From Rikenellaceae bacterium (lineage in GTDB: Bacteria > Bacteroidota > Bacteroidia > Bacteroidales > Rikenellaceae), in contig JAFRZW010000016.1 in NCBI GenBank assembly GCA_017442365.1, positions 186,001-250,000 on the forward strand: 64,000 nt of DNA, in the 5' to 3' direction. The stretch's first letter is position 1. Each line of letters opens with the position of its first letter. Positions 17,779 to 26,828 of the stretch are shown here, one piece after another. The notes under the pieces were generated by a model. The model had not been told where the DNA came from. It did not search any database and saw only the letters and a program-made list of their open reading frames with translations. A program made the translations under genes and the position numbers.

Positions 17779-18357
17779 ATGAAAAAAGGTATTATTGGAA
17801 TTGTTGTGGTGGCAGTGTTGGCCATCTGGGCATATTCGGGCTACAATGGTCTGGTCGTGAAGGACGAGGCGGTAGCTAACAAGTGGGCAGCGGTTGAGGC
17901 TGATTATCAGCGTCGTGCCGATCTGATTCCCAACCTCGTAGCAACGGTTAAGGGCTATGCCGAGCACGAGAGTTCGACGTTGCAGGGTGTAACTGAGGCT
18001 CGCACGAAGGCAACTTCGGTGCAGCTGAATGTCGAGGATCTGACCGAGGAGAATTTGAAGGCATACCAGCAGGCGCAGAGCGAGGTTTCGTCGGCTTTGG
18101 GTCGTCTGATTGCGGTTGCTGAGAGCTATCCCGATTTGAAAGCTAACGAGAATTTCCGCGATTTGCAGGTTCAGTTGGAGGGCACTGAGAATCGTATCTC
18201 GGTGTCGCGCAAGGAGTTCAACAACGCGGTGCAGGCTTACAACGTAGCTGTTCGTCGTTTCCCTGCTAATCTGTTGGCGTCGTTGTTTGGTTTCGAGCGT
18301 AAGGCTGCGTTCTCGGCTGACGAGGGTGCAGAGAAGGCTCCGACAGTTGAGTTCTAA
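17779..18357 (+). CDS. LemA family membrane protein
   Basis: A 192-residue protein with one N-terminal membrane helix (GIIGIVVVAVLAIWAYSGYNG) and a long helical domain with the family signature KWAAVEADYQRRADLIPNLVATVKGYAEHE. The C-terminal FPANLLASLFGFERKAAFSADEGAEKAPTVEF is also typical. The molecular function is unknown; the family is repeatedly found beside TPM (YgcG) genes. It lies 38 bases after the TPM gene and is very likely in the same operon. Confidence 0.94.
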   Translation: MKKGIIGIVVVAVLAIWAYSGYNGLVVKDEAVANKWAAVEADYQRRADLIPNLVATVKGYAEHESSTLQGVTEARTKATSVQLNVEDLTEENLKAYQQAQSEVSSALGRLIAVAESYPDLKANENFRDLQVQLEGTENRISVSRKEFNNAVQAYNVAVRRFPANLLASLFGFERKAAFSADEGAEKAPTVEF

Positions 18358-18398
18358 ACTGAGAATATTAATCCCCCAAATAACATTTAAGTAAAACG

Positions 18399-19874
18399 AT
18401 GAAGAAATTTCTACTCTATCTGTCGGCATTTTTGTTGATCTCGTGTGTTTTCGTGGCGTGCGACGATAAGCCGACTCCCGAACCTGAGCCTACGCCGTCA
18501 GCTCCCAAGACGGGCAAGGAGATCACCTCGATTTCGGTTGCGCCGTCGAAAAATGCGGGCCTGACGGCGGTTTGCACCGGTTTTCTGCTTACGGATACCT
18601 ATAATATCACCGTCCCCATTGGTTACAACGTTGGCGAGATGATCTTCGATTTCAAGGTATCGGAGGGTGCAAAGGTTACGCTCGGCGCAACGACTAATGA
18701 GGTCGTTTCGGGCGAAACGAAGGTCAATGCTTCGAAGTTGTTCTACTTTACGGTAACGGCTGAGAATGGTCAGAAGAAACTCTACTATGTCGATGTTCGT
18801 AACGGTATTACGGCTTTTGACCAGAAGGTTTTGAAGTTTATGAAGAACTACAACCTGCCGGGTATGTCGGTGTCGGTTGCCGATAAGGGCAAGCTGGTCT
18901 ATTCGCGCGGTTACGGCTATGCCGATAAGGAGAATCGCGAGCGTATGGATCGTGGCCACGTTCTGCGTCTGGCGAGTGTTTCGAAGACTTTCTGCTCGAT
19001 GTCGATTCAGCAACTGATCGACGATGGCAAGCTCTCGCTGACCGATAAGCCGTTTGCTGAGGGTGGTATCTTGGCTGAGGACTATCCTGAGATCAAGGCT
19101 GGTAATGAGAAGATTACGATCCGCAACTTGTTGGAGCACCAGAATGGTTGGGACGACAGTATCGATCCTTACGACCCGATGTTCTCGTCGGCTACCAATG
19201 GCCTGACTTCGGAGGAGACCATCGAGTACGCTCTGAAACGCTATCAATTCAGCGATGAGCCGGGTGTTACGCACAACTACTCGAACTTGGGTTATTGTAT
19301 CTTGGGTCGCGTGATCGAGAAGATTACGGGTATGGAGTACGAGGACTATATGCAGCAGCAGGTTGCCGAGCCCGCAGGTGCTTACACCGTTCAGGTTAGT
19401 TCGGACACCAAGGCAAATCGTCTGCCTATGGAGTGCGTATTCTATGCGCCGAGTGGCTACAACGCTTATGGCAAGAATATGAAGCGTCTGGATTCGTGCG
19501 GTGGTCTGATGGCGTCGACCGATGATTTGGTACGTGTTTGCTCGGCAATCGACGGTCTTGACGGCTATCCCGAGATCTTCCCGCAGTCGACTTTGGATCG
19601 TATGTTCACCCCTTCGGAGACCTACAAGCGCTACGGTTTGGGTTGGCGTATGAACCACTCGTCGTTGCTGCCGGGTTGCTGCTACCACACGGGTAACATC
19701 AACGGTACTGCGTCGTTGATGATTCGTGGCGGTGATGGCCACCACATTGCGTTGGTGAATAACTCGCGTACCTATACAAGTTATAATGGTACCAGCCTCG
19801 ATACCGCACAGATTATCTTGGGTGATGAGTTGTGGAACTTCCGCAAGCTGCCCGATGTGGATCTGTTCGAGTAA
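18399..19874 (+). CDS. Serine hydrolase lipoprotein with N-terminal beta domain
   Basis: A 491-residue lipoprotein (lipobox ISCVFVAC) with a Pro/Glu linker. A beta-rich domain at about residues 38-135 ends in FTVTAENGQKKLYYVDV and resembles the small extension domains called DUF5018 in this phylum. The hydrolase follows, with SxxK in ASVSKTFCS, Tyr in NYSNLGYC and HTG in YHTGNING. It is the second hydrolase of the locus but not a close copy of the first. It probably sits on the surface, acting on peptides or esters in peptidoglycan or diet. Substrate unknown. Confidence 0.9.
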   Translation: MKKFLLYLSAFLLISCVFVACDDKPTPEPEPTPSAPKTGKEITSISVAPSKNAGLTAVCTGFLLTDTYNITVPIGYNVGEMIFDFKVSEGAKVTLGATTNEVVSGETKVNASKLFYFTVTAENGQKKLYYVDVRNGITAFDQKVLKFMKNYNLPGMSVSVADKGKLVYSRGYGYADKENRERMDRGHVLRLASVSKTFCSMSIQQLIDDGKLSLTDKPFAEGGILAEDYPEIKAGNEKITIRNLLEHQNGWDDSIDPYDPMFSSATNGLTSEETIEYALKRYQFSDEPGVTHNYSNLGYCILGRVIEKITGMEYEDYMQQQVAEPAGAYTVQVSSDTKANRLPMECVFYAPSGYNAYGKNMKRLDSCGGLMASTDDLVRVCSAIDGLDGYPEIFPQSTLDRMFTPSETYKRYGLGWRMNHSSLLPGCCYHTGNINGTASLMIRGGDGHHIALVNNSRTYTSYNGTSLDTAQIILGDELWNFRKLPDVDLFE

Positions 19875-19894
19875 CGTTTGTTCGACGGTATAAT

Positions 19895-19927
19895 AAAAGG
19901 CGTAACGCTCAGTGCGTTACGCCTTTT
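19895..19927. terminator. Bidirectional terminator between the hydrolase and sufS
   Basis: A perfect 14-bp stem, AAAAGGCGTAACGC (19895-19908) with GCGTTACGCCTTTT (19914-19927). A and T runs on either side serve both converging units. Confidence 0.92.
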
Positions 19928-19949
19928 TAGTTTGCCGAAATCCGAATCG

Positions 19950-21167
19950 CTATCGCAACATACGTGCTGCGCGACGCACGCCTTCGGTGAGGCGATCAAT
20001 CTCCTCGCGGGTGTTGTATAACGCAAACGATGCGCGACACATACCCGTCGTGCCGAAGTGCGTCATCACGGGCTCGGCGCAATGTTGTCCTGTGCGAATT
20101 GCAATGCCCAGCTTGTCGAGAATCATACCCACGTCGTAGTGGTGCGCACCGTCGATATTGAACGAACAGATGGCGCACTTCTCCTCAGCCTCGCCATAGA
20201 TTCGCAATCCGTCGATCGAGAGCAACGATGAGGTGGCATAGTTGAGCAGATCTCGTTCGTGTGCAGCTACCGCCTCAGTGTCAAGTGCTTGTAGCCACTC
20301 AATCGCGCGCCCTAAACCAATCGCACCGATAAAGTTTGCCGTTCCCGCCTCGAATTTCAGGGGCAGGGGAGCGAATGTTGTGCGTTCGAACGAAACACGA
20401 TCGACCATATCGCCACCGCTCATATATGGGGGCATAGCGTCGAGCAATGCCTCCTTACCGTAGAGCACGCCAATGCCCGTCGGACCGTAGAGTTTGTGTC
20501 CCGAGAATGCGTAGAAATCGCAATCCAATGCTCGCACATCGACCCCTCCGTGCACCACGCCTTGGCAGCCATCGACCACAACGATAGCGCCCACTGAGTG
20601 CGCCGCGTCGATCACACGACGCAGATCGGGCATAGTGCCTAACGTATTGGAGGCTTGGGTAATAGCGACAACTTTTGTGCGTTCGTCGATCAACTCCGAG
20701 AGTAGTTCGTAGCACACCTCGCCACGATCGTCAAAAGGCAATACTCGCAACTGCGCCCCCGCACGCTCGGCAGCCAACTGCCACGGCACGATGTTCGAGT
20801 GGTGCTCCATCTCGCTGACGACGATGTTGTCGCCCTCGCGGAGGAATTTCGAGCACCAGCTCTGCGCCACAAGGTTGATCGAGGCGGTTGCACCTGCCGT
20901 AAAGACGATCTCGGTGCGCGATTCGGCACCAATAAATGCGCGCACTCGCTCGCGTGCCTGCTCATAGAGCTCGGTCGCCTGCTCCGAGAGGTAGTGAACG
21001 CCACGATGAATATTTGCGTTCAGTTCGCGATGCAGACGGTCGATTTCGTCGATCACGCACGCCGGTTTTTGCGCCGTCGCACCGCTATCTAAATAGACCA
21101 ACGGACGACCGTGCACCTCTCGCGCAAGGATCGGGAACTCTTTTCGTATCTCGTTGATGTCGAACAT
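19950..21167 (-). CDS. sufS: Cysteine desulfurase SufS
   Basis: PLP enzyme that takes sulfur from cysteine for Fe-S cluster assembly; 405 residues. The PLP Lys lies in FYAFSGHKLYGPTGIGVLYG, and the active-site Cys in RTGQHCAEPVM. It is the last gene of sufBCDS, one base after sufD. No SufE or SufU is present in the window; the shuttle is either elsewhere or not used. Class II aminotransferase fold; cytosolic. Confidence 0.96.
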   Translation of the reverse strand: MFDINEIRKEFPILAREVHGRPLVYLDSGATAQKPACVIDEIDRLHRELNANIHRGVHYLSEQATELYEQARERVRAFIGAESRTEIVFTAGATASINLVAQSWCSKFLREGDNIVVSEMEHHSNIVPWQLAAERAGAQLRVLPFDDRGEVCYELLSELIDERTKVVAITQASNTLGTMPDLRRVIDAAHSVGAIVVVDGCQGVVHGGVDVRALDCDFYAFSGHKLYGPTGIGVLYGKEALLDAMPPYMSGGDMVDRVSFERTTFAPLPLKFEAGTANFIGAIGLGRAIEWLQALDTEAVAAHERDLLNYATSSLLSIDGLRIYGEAEEKCAICSFNIDGAHHYDVGMILDKLGIAIRTGQHCAEPVMTHFGTTGMCRASFALYNTREEIDRLTEGVRRAARMLR

Positions 21168-21168
21168 A

Positions 21169-22464
21169 TTACATTCTTTCCAATTTTGCTGCTGTCAGCT
21201 CGCTGATGTGGCGGCACATATTCTCGCAACCGCAATGCTGCACCACGTCATAGGCGAATCCCTCGATTTGCAGACGGCGTGCCTGACGCTCGCTCAGTCC
21301 GCGCTGACGCATATAGTAGATCGCCTCGTCGTCCAGCTGACCGACCGTCGCTCCGTGTGTACACTTCACGTCGTCGGCGTAGATCTCCAACTGAGGCTGA
21401 GCATAGATTCGCGCGGTGTCGCTCAGTAGCAGATTGCGGCTTTGCTGCTGAGCGTCAGTGCGTTGAGCGTCTTGCGCAACATAGACCATACCCGCAAACG
21501 AGCCCACCGACATATCTGCGGCAGCACCCTTGACGAGCGAATAGCTACGGCAGTCGGGCGCAAGGTGTCGCACCGCAAGATTCAGGTCGCAATGCTCCTC
21601 GCCACCACACAAGTACAACGCCCAAACGTCGCTAATCGCCTCACGCTCAGTGAGAGCCGAGTTGTAAGCAGCGCGCACATATCCATCGCCCGTCTTGCAG
21701 CACATCGTCGAGCAGTGGCTCTCACCCATCTGCTTGATATAGTTGTTATTTACGATCGAGCAATTCGACTGCAAATCATATAGTTCCGTAAAACGAATGT
21801 CGGCTTTCGAGCCAATCACCGCCTCACGTGTGAAACCAACCATAATGCGTCCCTCGCCCTCTGAGCGGTGGGTTACGATCACCTCGCCACGTGCGCCCTC
21901 GTCGGCTACGATCAACGCCTGAGCAAAGCACATTTCCGCCTCAGTGTCAGCGTGATAGAAGTTGTCGATCAGAATAGGCGACGTCATCTCCACGCCCGCA
22001 GGCAGATAGATGAATGCTCCGTCCTGAACGAACATACGAGTCAAGGCGGTCGGTGCGTCGCCCATATCGGCCACGCTGTCGAGCCACTTTTCGACCATCG
22101 GACTATACTCAGCCGAGCAAGCTGCCGCACGCAACGAACCATAGACCGCGCCCTCCTCGCTCACACGCAGTCCCTCCTTCGCTGCGCGACCATTCATTAG
22201 CTCCACGCGCGAAGCCTCAGCGTCGGGCAGCAATGGCGCAGGAGCAGGGTGGCGACGCGGTACGAAATACTGCTCCCACTCGCCCTCGACCAGGCGCGCG
22301 ATGTCGCTATGCAGATACTGCTCTTGCTTGGCAGTTGGCAGTCCGTGCAGGTTGAGCGAGGCTGCGGCATCACTTCGGCGGGCATTGAACCACACAGGCA
22401 GTCCTTCACCGATGATGTCGATGTTCGACAGATAGTTATCGAGCAAATTTTGTTTCGTAGGCAT
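21169..22464 (-). CDS. sufD: Fe-S cluster assembly protein SufD
   Basis: Scaffold subunit that pairs with SufB in the SufBC2D complex; 431 residues. The beta-helix core and the C-terminal GATVGQLDDEAIYYMRQRGLSERQARRLQIEGFAYD segment are typical, as is SVGSFAGMVYVAQDAQRTDAQQQSRNLLLS. It lies 11 bases after sufC. The N-terminal third is divergent, as usual in this family. Confidence 0.95.
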   Translation of the reverse strand: MPTKQNLLDNYLSNIDIIGEGLPVWFNARRSDAAASLNLHGLPTAKQEQYLHSDIARLVEGEWEQYFVPRRHPAPAPLLPDAEASRVELMNGRAAKEGLRVSEEGAVYGSLRAAACSAEYSPMVEKWLDSVADMGDAPTALTRMFVQDGAFIYLPAGVEMTSPILIDNFYHADTEAEMCFAQALIVADEGARGEVIVTHRSEGEGRIMVGFTREAVIGSKADIRFTELYDLQSNCSIVNNNYIKQMGESHCSTMCCKTGDGYVRAAYNSALTEREAISDVWALYLCGGEEHCDLNLAVRHLAPDCRSYSLVKGAAADMSVGSFAGMVYVAQDAQRTDAQQQSRNLLLSDTARIYAQPQLEIYADDVKCTHGATVGQLDDEAIYYMRQRGLSERQARRLQIEGFAYDVVQHCGCENMCRHISELTAAKLERM

Positions 22465-22475
22465 ACCGACTCGAC

Positions 22476-23225
22476 TTATTGGTAATCGTTAATGAGCCAG
22501 TCGTAACCTTCGGCTTCGAGCTTCAATGCCAGCGACTTATCGCCCGAGTGAATGATTCGACCCTTGTAGAGAACGTGTACGTAGTCGGGCACGATATAGT
22601 CCAGCAGACGCTGATAGTGGGTGATCACGACCGTTGCGTTCTCTGCGGTATGGAGTTTGGTTACGCCCGTAGCGACGATACGCAGAGCGTCGATATCCAG
22701 ACCCGAGTCGGTCTCGTCCAGAATCGCCAATTTCGGGTCGAGCATAGCCATCTGGAAGATCTCGTTCTTCTTCTTCTCACCGCCCGAGAAACCCTCGTTT
22801 ACCGAGCGACTTGTGAGCTTCGAGCTGAGTTCGACAACGGCACTCTTTTCGCGCATCATTTTGAGGAACTCGCCTGCTGTAAGCGGCTCCAAGCCACGAT
22901 GTTTGCGTTGCTCATTGACGGCCATCTTCATAAAGTTCGACATCGTAACACCGGGAATTTCGACCGGATATTGGAAGCCGAGGAACAGACCCTCGCGAGC
23001 GCGCTCTTCGATCGACATCTCCAACAGATTCTGACCGCAGAAAGTTACTTCGCCTTCGGTAACTTCGAACTTCTCGTTACCTGCCAGCACCGATGCCAGC
23101 GTACTCTTACCCGAGCCGTTGGGACCCATAATAGCGTGCACTTCGCCTGCACGTACTTCGAGGTTGATACCTCTCAATATCTCCTTGCCGCCTACGTTGG
23201 CGTGCAAATTTTTAACGCTTAACAT
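22476..23225 (-). CDS. sufC: Fe-S cluster assembly ATPase SufC
   Basis: ABC-type ATPase of the SufBCD scaffold, 249 residues. Walker A is GPNGSGKST, the signature is SGGEKKKNE, Walker B is LAILDETDSGLDID, and the switch His is in VVITHYQRLL. It is soluble and not a transporter. A 152-base spacer with iterated AT-rich repeats separates it from sufB. Confidence 0.97.
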   Translation of the reverse strand: MLSVKNLHANVGGKEILRGINLEVRAGEVHAIMGPNGSGKSTLASVLAGNEKFEVTEGEVTFCGQNLLEMSIEERAREGLFLGFQYPVEIPGVTMSNFMKMAVNEQRKHRGLEPLTAGEFLKMMREKSAVVELSSKLTSRSVNEGFSGGEKKKNEIFQMAMLDPKLAILDETDSGLDIDALRIVATGVTKLHTAENATVVITHYQRLLDYIVPDYVHVLYKGRIIHSGDKSLALKLEAEGYDWLINDYQ

Positions 23226-23231
23226 ATTTGT

Positions 23232-23266
23232 TCAATTCACAATTCACAATTCGTAATTCACAATTT
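23232..23266. repeat. Iterated AATTCACAATTC spacer repeat
   Basis: Four head-to-tail AATTCACA/AATTCGTA units in the sufC-sufB spacer, the same type of word as at 5238-5281. Confidence 0.65.
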
Positions 23267-23345
23267 TGCGAGCGAAAGACGAATCAGTGAATCCGTTTGT
23301 TAATACTCTCTTTTATCCGTTGTTTCAAATATTCTCCATTCAATT

Positions 23346-23371
23346 AATCTTGAATTTTGAATTTTGAATTG
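23346..23371. repeat. Iterated TTGAATTT spacer repeat
   Basis: Three TTGAATTT-type units in the sufC-sufB spacer, ending seven bases before the sufB stop codon. Confidence 0.65.
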
Positions 23372-23377
23372 CAAAGC

Positions 23378-24820
23378 CTATCCTACACTGCCTTCAAGGC
23401 TGATAGCCAATAGCTTTTGTGCCTCGACGGCAAACTCCATCGGCAACTTGCTCAGCACCTCCTTGGCGTAACCATTGACGATCAGACCCACAGCGTCCTC
23501 GGTCGCGAGTCCGCGCTGGTTGCAGTAGAAGAGCTGCTCCTCGGAGATCTTCGACGTTGTCGCCTCGTGCTCAACCACCGCCGAGGGGTTCTGTACGTCC
23601 ATATATGGGAACGTGTGCGCACCGCAACGATCGCCAATGAGCAACGAGTCGCACTGCGAGTAGTTACGAGCATTCTCGGCACCCTTCGCCACACGCACCA
23701 AACCGCGATAGCTGTTCTGGCTGCGACCTGCCGAGATACCCTTCGAGACGATGCGCGAACGGGTGTTGCGACCGATGTGAATCATCTTCGTGCCCGTATC
23801 TGCCTGCTGGAAGTTGTTGGTCATCGCCACCGAGTAGAACTCCGCCACGCTGTTGTCGCCTGCGAGGATACAACTCGGATATTTCCACGTGATAGCCGAA
23901 CCTGTCTCGACCTGCGTCCACGACAGACGCGCGTTGTCGCCCTTGCAAATGCCGCGCTTGGTTACAAAGTTGTAAATGCCGCCCTTACCCTCCTTATCGC
24001 CTGGGTACCAATTCTGTACGGTCGAATATTTCACCTCGGCATCTTTCAGCACGACAATCTCGACTACGGCGGCGTGTAACTGATTTTCGTCGCGTTGCGG
24101 AGCGGTACAACCCTCCAAGTAGCTCACATACGATCCTTCGTCGGCCACGATCAGCGTTCGCTCGAACTGACCCGTTCCTGCGGCATTGATACGGAAATAG
24201 GTGCTCAACTCCATCGGGCAGCGCACCCCTTTGGGAATGTAGCAGAACGATCCGTCCGAAAATACCGCTGCATTCAATGCCGTGAAGAAGTTGTCGGCAT
24301 AGGGCACCACGCTACCCAAGTACTTGCGCACCAATTCGGGGTAGTCGCGCACGGCCTCGCTGATCGAGCAGAAGATGATTCCCTTCTCGGCCAGCACCTC
24401 CTTGAAGGTGGTCTTGACCGAAACAGAGTCCATCACTGCATCGACTGCCACGCCCGACAGCGCCATCTGCTCTTCGAGCGGAATACCCAGCTTGTCGAAC
24501 GTGCGACGCAACTCGGGATCGACCTCGTCCATCGAGTTGAGCTTGGGTTTTGTGCGCGGTGCGGCGTAGTAGATAATATCCTGATAATCGATTTCGGGAA
24601 TATCGAGGTGTGCCCACGTCGGCATAGTCATCGTGAGCCAATGGCGATAGGCTTTCAGTCGATAGGCCGTAAGCCATTCGGGTTCGCCCTTTTTCTGCGA
24701 GATGAGTCGCACCACCTCTTCGTTCAGACCGCGCGGAATCGTTTCGGTCTCGATGTCGGTGGTGAAACCATATTTATATTCGTTGCCGAGGTCGGCAATT
24801 ATCTGATCTCTTTCTTCCAT
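23378..24820 (-). CDS. sufB: Fe-S cluster assembly protein SufB
   Basis: Core scaffold subunit, 480 residues. Typical segments are [57 protein letters not shown] and [37 protein letters not shown] Cys in EGCTAP and another in [10 protein letters not shown] are family positions linked to cluster assembly. It is the first gene of the operon and has a good promoter at 24845-24876. Confidence 0.97.
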   Translation of the reverse strand: MEERDQIIADLGNEYKYGFTTDIETETIPRGLNEEVVRLISQKKGEPEWLTAYRLKAYRHWLTMTMPTWAHLDIPEIDYQDIIYYAAPRTKPKLNSMDEVDPELRRTFDKLGIPLEEQMALSGVAVDAVMDSVSVKTTFKEVLAEKGIIFCSISEAVRDYPELVRKYLGSVVPYADNFFTALNAAVFSDGSFCYIPKGVRCPMELSTYFRINAAGTGQFERTLIVADEGSYVSYLEGCTAPQRDENQLHAAVVEIVVLKDAEVKYSTVQNWYPGDKEGKGGIYNFVTKRGICKGDNARLSWTQVETGSAITWKYPSCILAGDNSVAEFYSVAMTNNFQQADTGTKMIHIGRNTRSRIVSKGISAGRSQNSYRGLVRVAKGAENARNYSQCDSLLIGDRCGAHTFPYMDVQNPSAVVEHEATTSKISEEQLFYCNQRGLATEDAVGLIVNGYAKEVLSKLPMEFAVEAQKLLAISLEGSVG

Positions 24821-24844
24821 TTATAATGTACTCGTTGTAATCTA

Positions 24845-24876
24845 CAAAGATAGGTATTTACCTCCAAAACTACAAA
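24845..24876 (-). promoter_or_regulatory. suf operon promoter
   Basis: On the coding strand TTTG (+ strand CAAA, 24873-24876), a 20-base spacer and TATCTTTG (CAAAGATA, 24845-24852) give a full-consensus promoter 25 bases before sufB. I saw no convincing IscR- or Fur-like operator around it. Confidence 0.8.
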
Positions 24877-24946
24877 TTTTGCGCCCTCTTTCCTTACTCA
24901 TCAAAAATATTGGGCCTTAGTGGCGCACACTCAGCTCGAAAATCGC

Positions 24947-24954
24947 TATCTTTG
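24947..24954 (+). promoter_or_regulatory. -7 box of the CYTH gene
   Basis: TATCTTTG, 21 bases before the ATG at 24976. Confidence 0.7.
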
Positions 24955-24975
24955 CAACAAACGAATAGCAAAGTT

Positions 24976-25440
24976 ATGGCATTGGAGATCGAACGTAAAT
25001 TCTTGGTCGCGGGCGATTATAAGTCGTCGGCCACCTCGTGCGAACGTATCGCGCAGGGGTATCTCTCGTCGGGCGGTGGTTGCACCGTTCGTGTCCGAGT
25101 GCGTGGCGAGCGCGGCTACCTGACTATCAAAGGTCCGAGCGCCGACGGCATTAGCCGCAGCGAGTGGGAGTACGAAGTGCCCGCCCGCGAGGCTCTCGAA
25201 ATGCTCACGTTGTGCCGTGGCGGTGTGATCGACAAGTGCCGCTACCTTGTTCCGTTCGAGGGACATACCTTCGAGGTCGATGAGTTCTATGGCGATAACG
25301 AAGGACTGACCGTTGCCGAGGTCGAACTCTCCGCGCCCGACGAACAATTTGCCCGCCCCGAGTGGCTGGGCGAGGAGGTTACGGGCGACCGTCGCTACTA
25401 CAATTCTCACCTTGTGCGCAACCCCTTCAAAAATTGGTAA
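24976..25440 (+). CDS. CYTH domain protein (triphosphate tunnel metalloenzyme)
   Basis: A 154-residue cytosolic protein. The ATG at 24976 puts the hallmark EIERKFLV at residues 4-11; an upstream frame opening at 24910 is not needed. Alternating charged strands follow (TVRVRVRGERGYLTIKGP, SEWEYEVPAREALEML, FEVDEFYGDNEGLTVAEVEL), giving the Glu and Arg/Lys pairs of the tunnel. Family members hydrolyse inorganic triphosphate or nucleoside triphosphates; which one here is unknown. Confidence 0.92.
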   Translation: MALEIERKFLVAGDYKSSATSCERIAQGYLSSGGGCTVRVRVRGERGYLTIKGPSADGISRSEWEYEVPAREALEMLTLCRGGVIDKCRYLVPFEGHTFEVDEFYGDNEGLTVAEVELSAPDEQFARPEWLGEEVTGDRRYYNSHLVRNPFKNW

Positions 25441-25462
25441 TTGAGCCCGCCAACATAAAAGA

Positions 25463-25489
25463 AACGCCCGACCACTGCGGTCGGGCGTT
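25463..25489. terminator. Bidirectional terminator between the CYTH gene and the aldolase
   Basis: A perfect 11-bp stem, AACGCCCGACC (25463-25473) with GGTCGGGCGTT (25479-25489). T-rich tails flank it on each strand. Confidence 0.85.
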
Positions 25490-25518
25490 CTCATTTACGA
25501 ACGAGTCAATCGTCTGAA

Positions 25519-26514
25519 TTACTTAACCTTACCAGCCGAACCCAGAACGTTCTCGCACTTGTGCATATAGAGCTTCTTCAACTCGTCGCGAGCGGGACCC
25601 AAGTACTTGCGGGGGTCGAACTCAGCCGGGTTGTCAACGAAGATCTTACGTACAGCAGCGGTCATAGCCAGACGACCGTCCGAGTCGATGTTGATCTTGC
25701 AAACTGCGCTCTTAGCAGCCTTGCGCAACTGCTCCTCGGGAATACCTACTGCGTCCTTCAAAGCACCACCGTGGGTATTGATGATCTTCACGTACTCCTG
25801 GGGAACCGACGACGAACCGTGCAATACGATGGGGAAGCCGGGGAGCTGCTTCTCGATCTCCTCCAAGATGTCGAAACGCAGTTCGGGGGGAACGAGGATA
25901 CCCTCAGCGTTGCGGGTGCACTGCTCGGGCTTGAACTTGTTAGCGCCGTGCGAAGTACCGATCGAGATAGCCAACGAATCAACGCCGGTCTTGGTTACGA
26001 AATCAACAACCTCCTCGGGGCGAGTGTAGTGAGCAACCTCCGACGAAACCTCGTCCTCTACACCTGCCAGAACGCCGAGCTCACCCTCTACGGTTACGTC
26101 GTGCTGGTGAGCGTACTCAACCACCTGCTTGGTCAGCGCTACGTTCTCGTCGTAGGGGAGGTGGCTACCGTCGATCATCACCGACGAGAAACCCATATCG
26201 ATACAGCTCTTGCAGAGCTCGAACGAGTTACCGTGGTCGAGGTGCAGAACGATAGGAATGTTCTTACCCAACTCCTTAGCGTACTCAACAGCGCCCTGCG
26301 CCATATAGCGAAGCAGAGTCTGGTTAGCGTACTTACGTGCGCCCGACGAAACCTGCAAGATTACGGGCGACGAGCACTCAACGCAAGCCGAGATGATAGC
26401 CTGCATCTGCTCCATATTGTTAAAATTGAAAGCGGGGATTGCGTAACCGCCCTTGATAGCCTCAGCGAACATCTCACGGGTGTTCACCAGACCGAGATCC
26501 TTGTAAGATACCAT
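25519..26514 (-). CDS. fba: Class II fructose-bisphosphate aldolase
   Basis: Zinc-dependent aldolase of glycolysis, 331 residues: fructose 1,6-bisphosphate to dihydroxyacetone phosphate and glyceraldehyde 3-phosphate. Zinc ligands and the catalytic Asp lie in HLDHG (residues 91-95) and GELGVLAGVEDE; phosphate-binding residues lie in SIGTSHG and LHGSSSVP. The KINIDSDGRLAMTAAVRK end is typical of this class. Codon use is extremely biased, so it is highly expressed. It stands alone with a long AT-rich upstream region. Confidence 0.97.
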   Translation of the reverse strand: MVSYKDLGLVNTREMFAEAIKGGYAIPAFNFNNMEQMQAIISACVECSSPVILQVSSGARKYANQTLLRYMAQGAVEYAKELGKNIPIVLHLDHGNSFELCKSCIDMGFSSVMIDGSHLPYDENVALTKQVVEYAHQHDVTVEGELGVLAGVEDEVSSEVAHYTRPEEVVDFVTKTGVDSLAISIGTSHGANKFKPEQCTRNAEGILVPPELRFDILEEIEKQLPGFPIVLHGSSSVPQEYVKIINTHGGALKDAVGIPEEQLRKAAKSAVCKINIDSDGRLAMTAAVRKIFVDNPAEFDPRKYLGPARDELKKLYMHKCENVLGSAGKVK

Positions 26515-26634
26515 AGTTTTGTTAAATGTTGTATTAAGTTATAACTTGAATTTCAATGGTTTAATATGTTGCTTATCGTGTGTGTGCGTTGGTTGTTGCA
26601 GCACATTCGACGTTGCAAGTTATTAAAATCTTTG

Positions 26635-26642
26635 CAAAAATA
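26635..26642 (-). promoter_or_regulatory. Candidate -7 box of the aldolase gene
   Basis: CAAAAATA on the + strand is TATTTTTG on the coding strand and predicts a leader of about 115 bases. No TTTG is seen at the -33 position. The TACATTTG at 26699-26706 is an alternative. Confidence 0.5.
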
Positions 26643-26770
26643 CTAAATTTTTGAATACTATCGACAATCTTTCGCCAAATAAATGCAACAAATGTACATT
26701 TTTATCACTTTCTTCTTCCCATTGTGCTGAGTTTGGCGAAGTCGTAAAAAATGATAGCCGAAAAAAACAT

Positions 26771-26801
26771 TTTGTTTTCCGCGAAAGTTTTTCTATATTT
26801 G
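26771..26801 (+). promoter_or_regulatory. Lipoprotein gene promoter
   Basis: TTTG (26771-26774), a 19-base spacer and TATATTTG (26794-26801), 27 bases before the ATG at 26829. Confidence 0.8.
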
Positions 26802-26828
26802 CGGTGTCTAACCAAAATTTATTATGTT

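Larger units (their letters stand above)
26515..26828. other. AT-rich divergent control region between the aldolase and a lipoprotein gene
   Basis: No gene is seen in these 314 bases. They hold the aldolase promoter candidate(s), including a palindrome AAATGTACATTT (26701-26712) that contains a minus-strand TACATTTG (+ CAAATGTA, 26699-26706), and the lipoprotein promoter near the right end. Confidence 0.6.

Noticed and set aside
15634..19874. Antibiotic-resistance beta-lactamase locus
   Set aside because: Both hydrolases have SxxK and HTG motifs, but their families mostly contain esterases and peptidases, and nothing here points to resistance.
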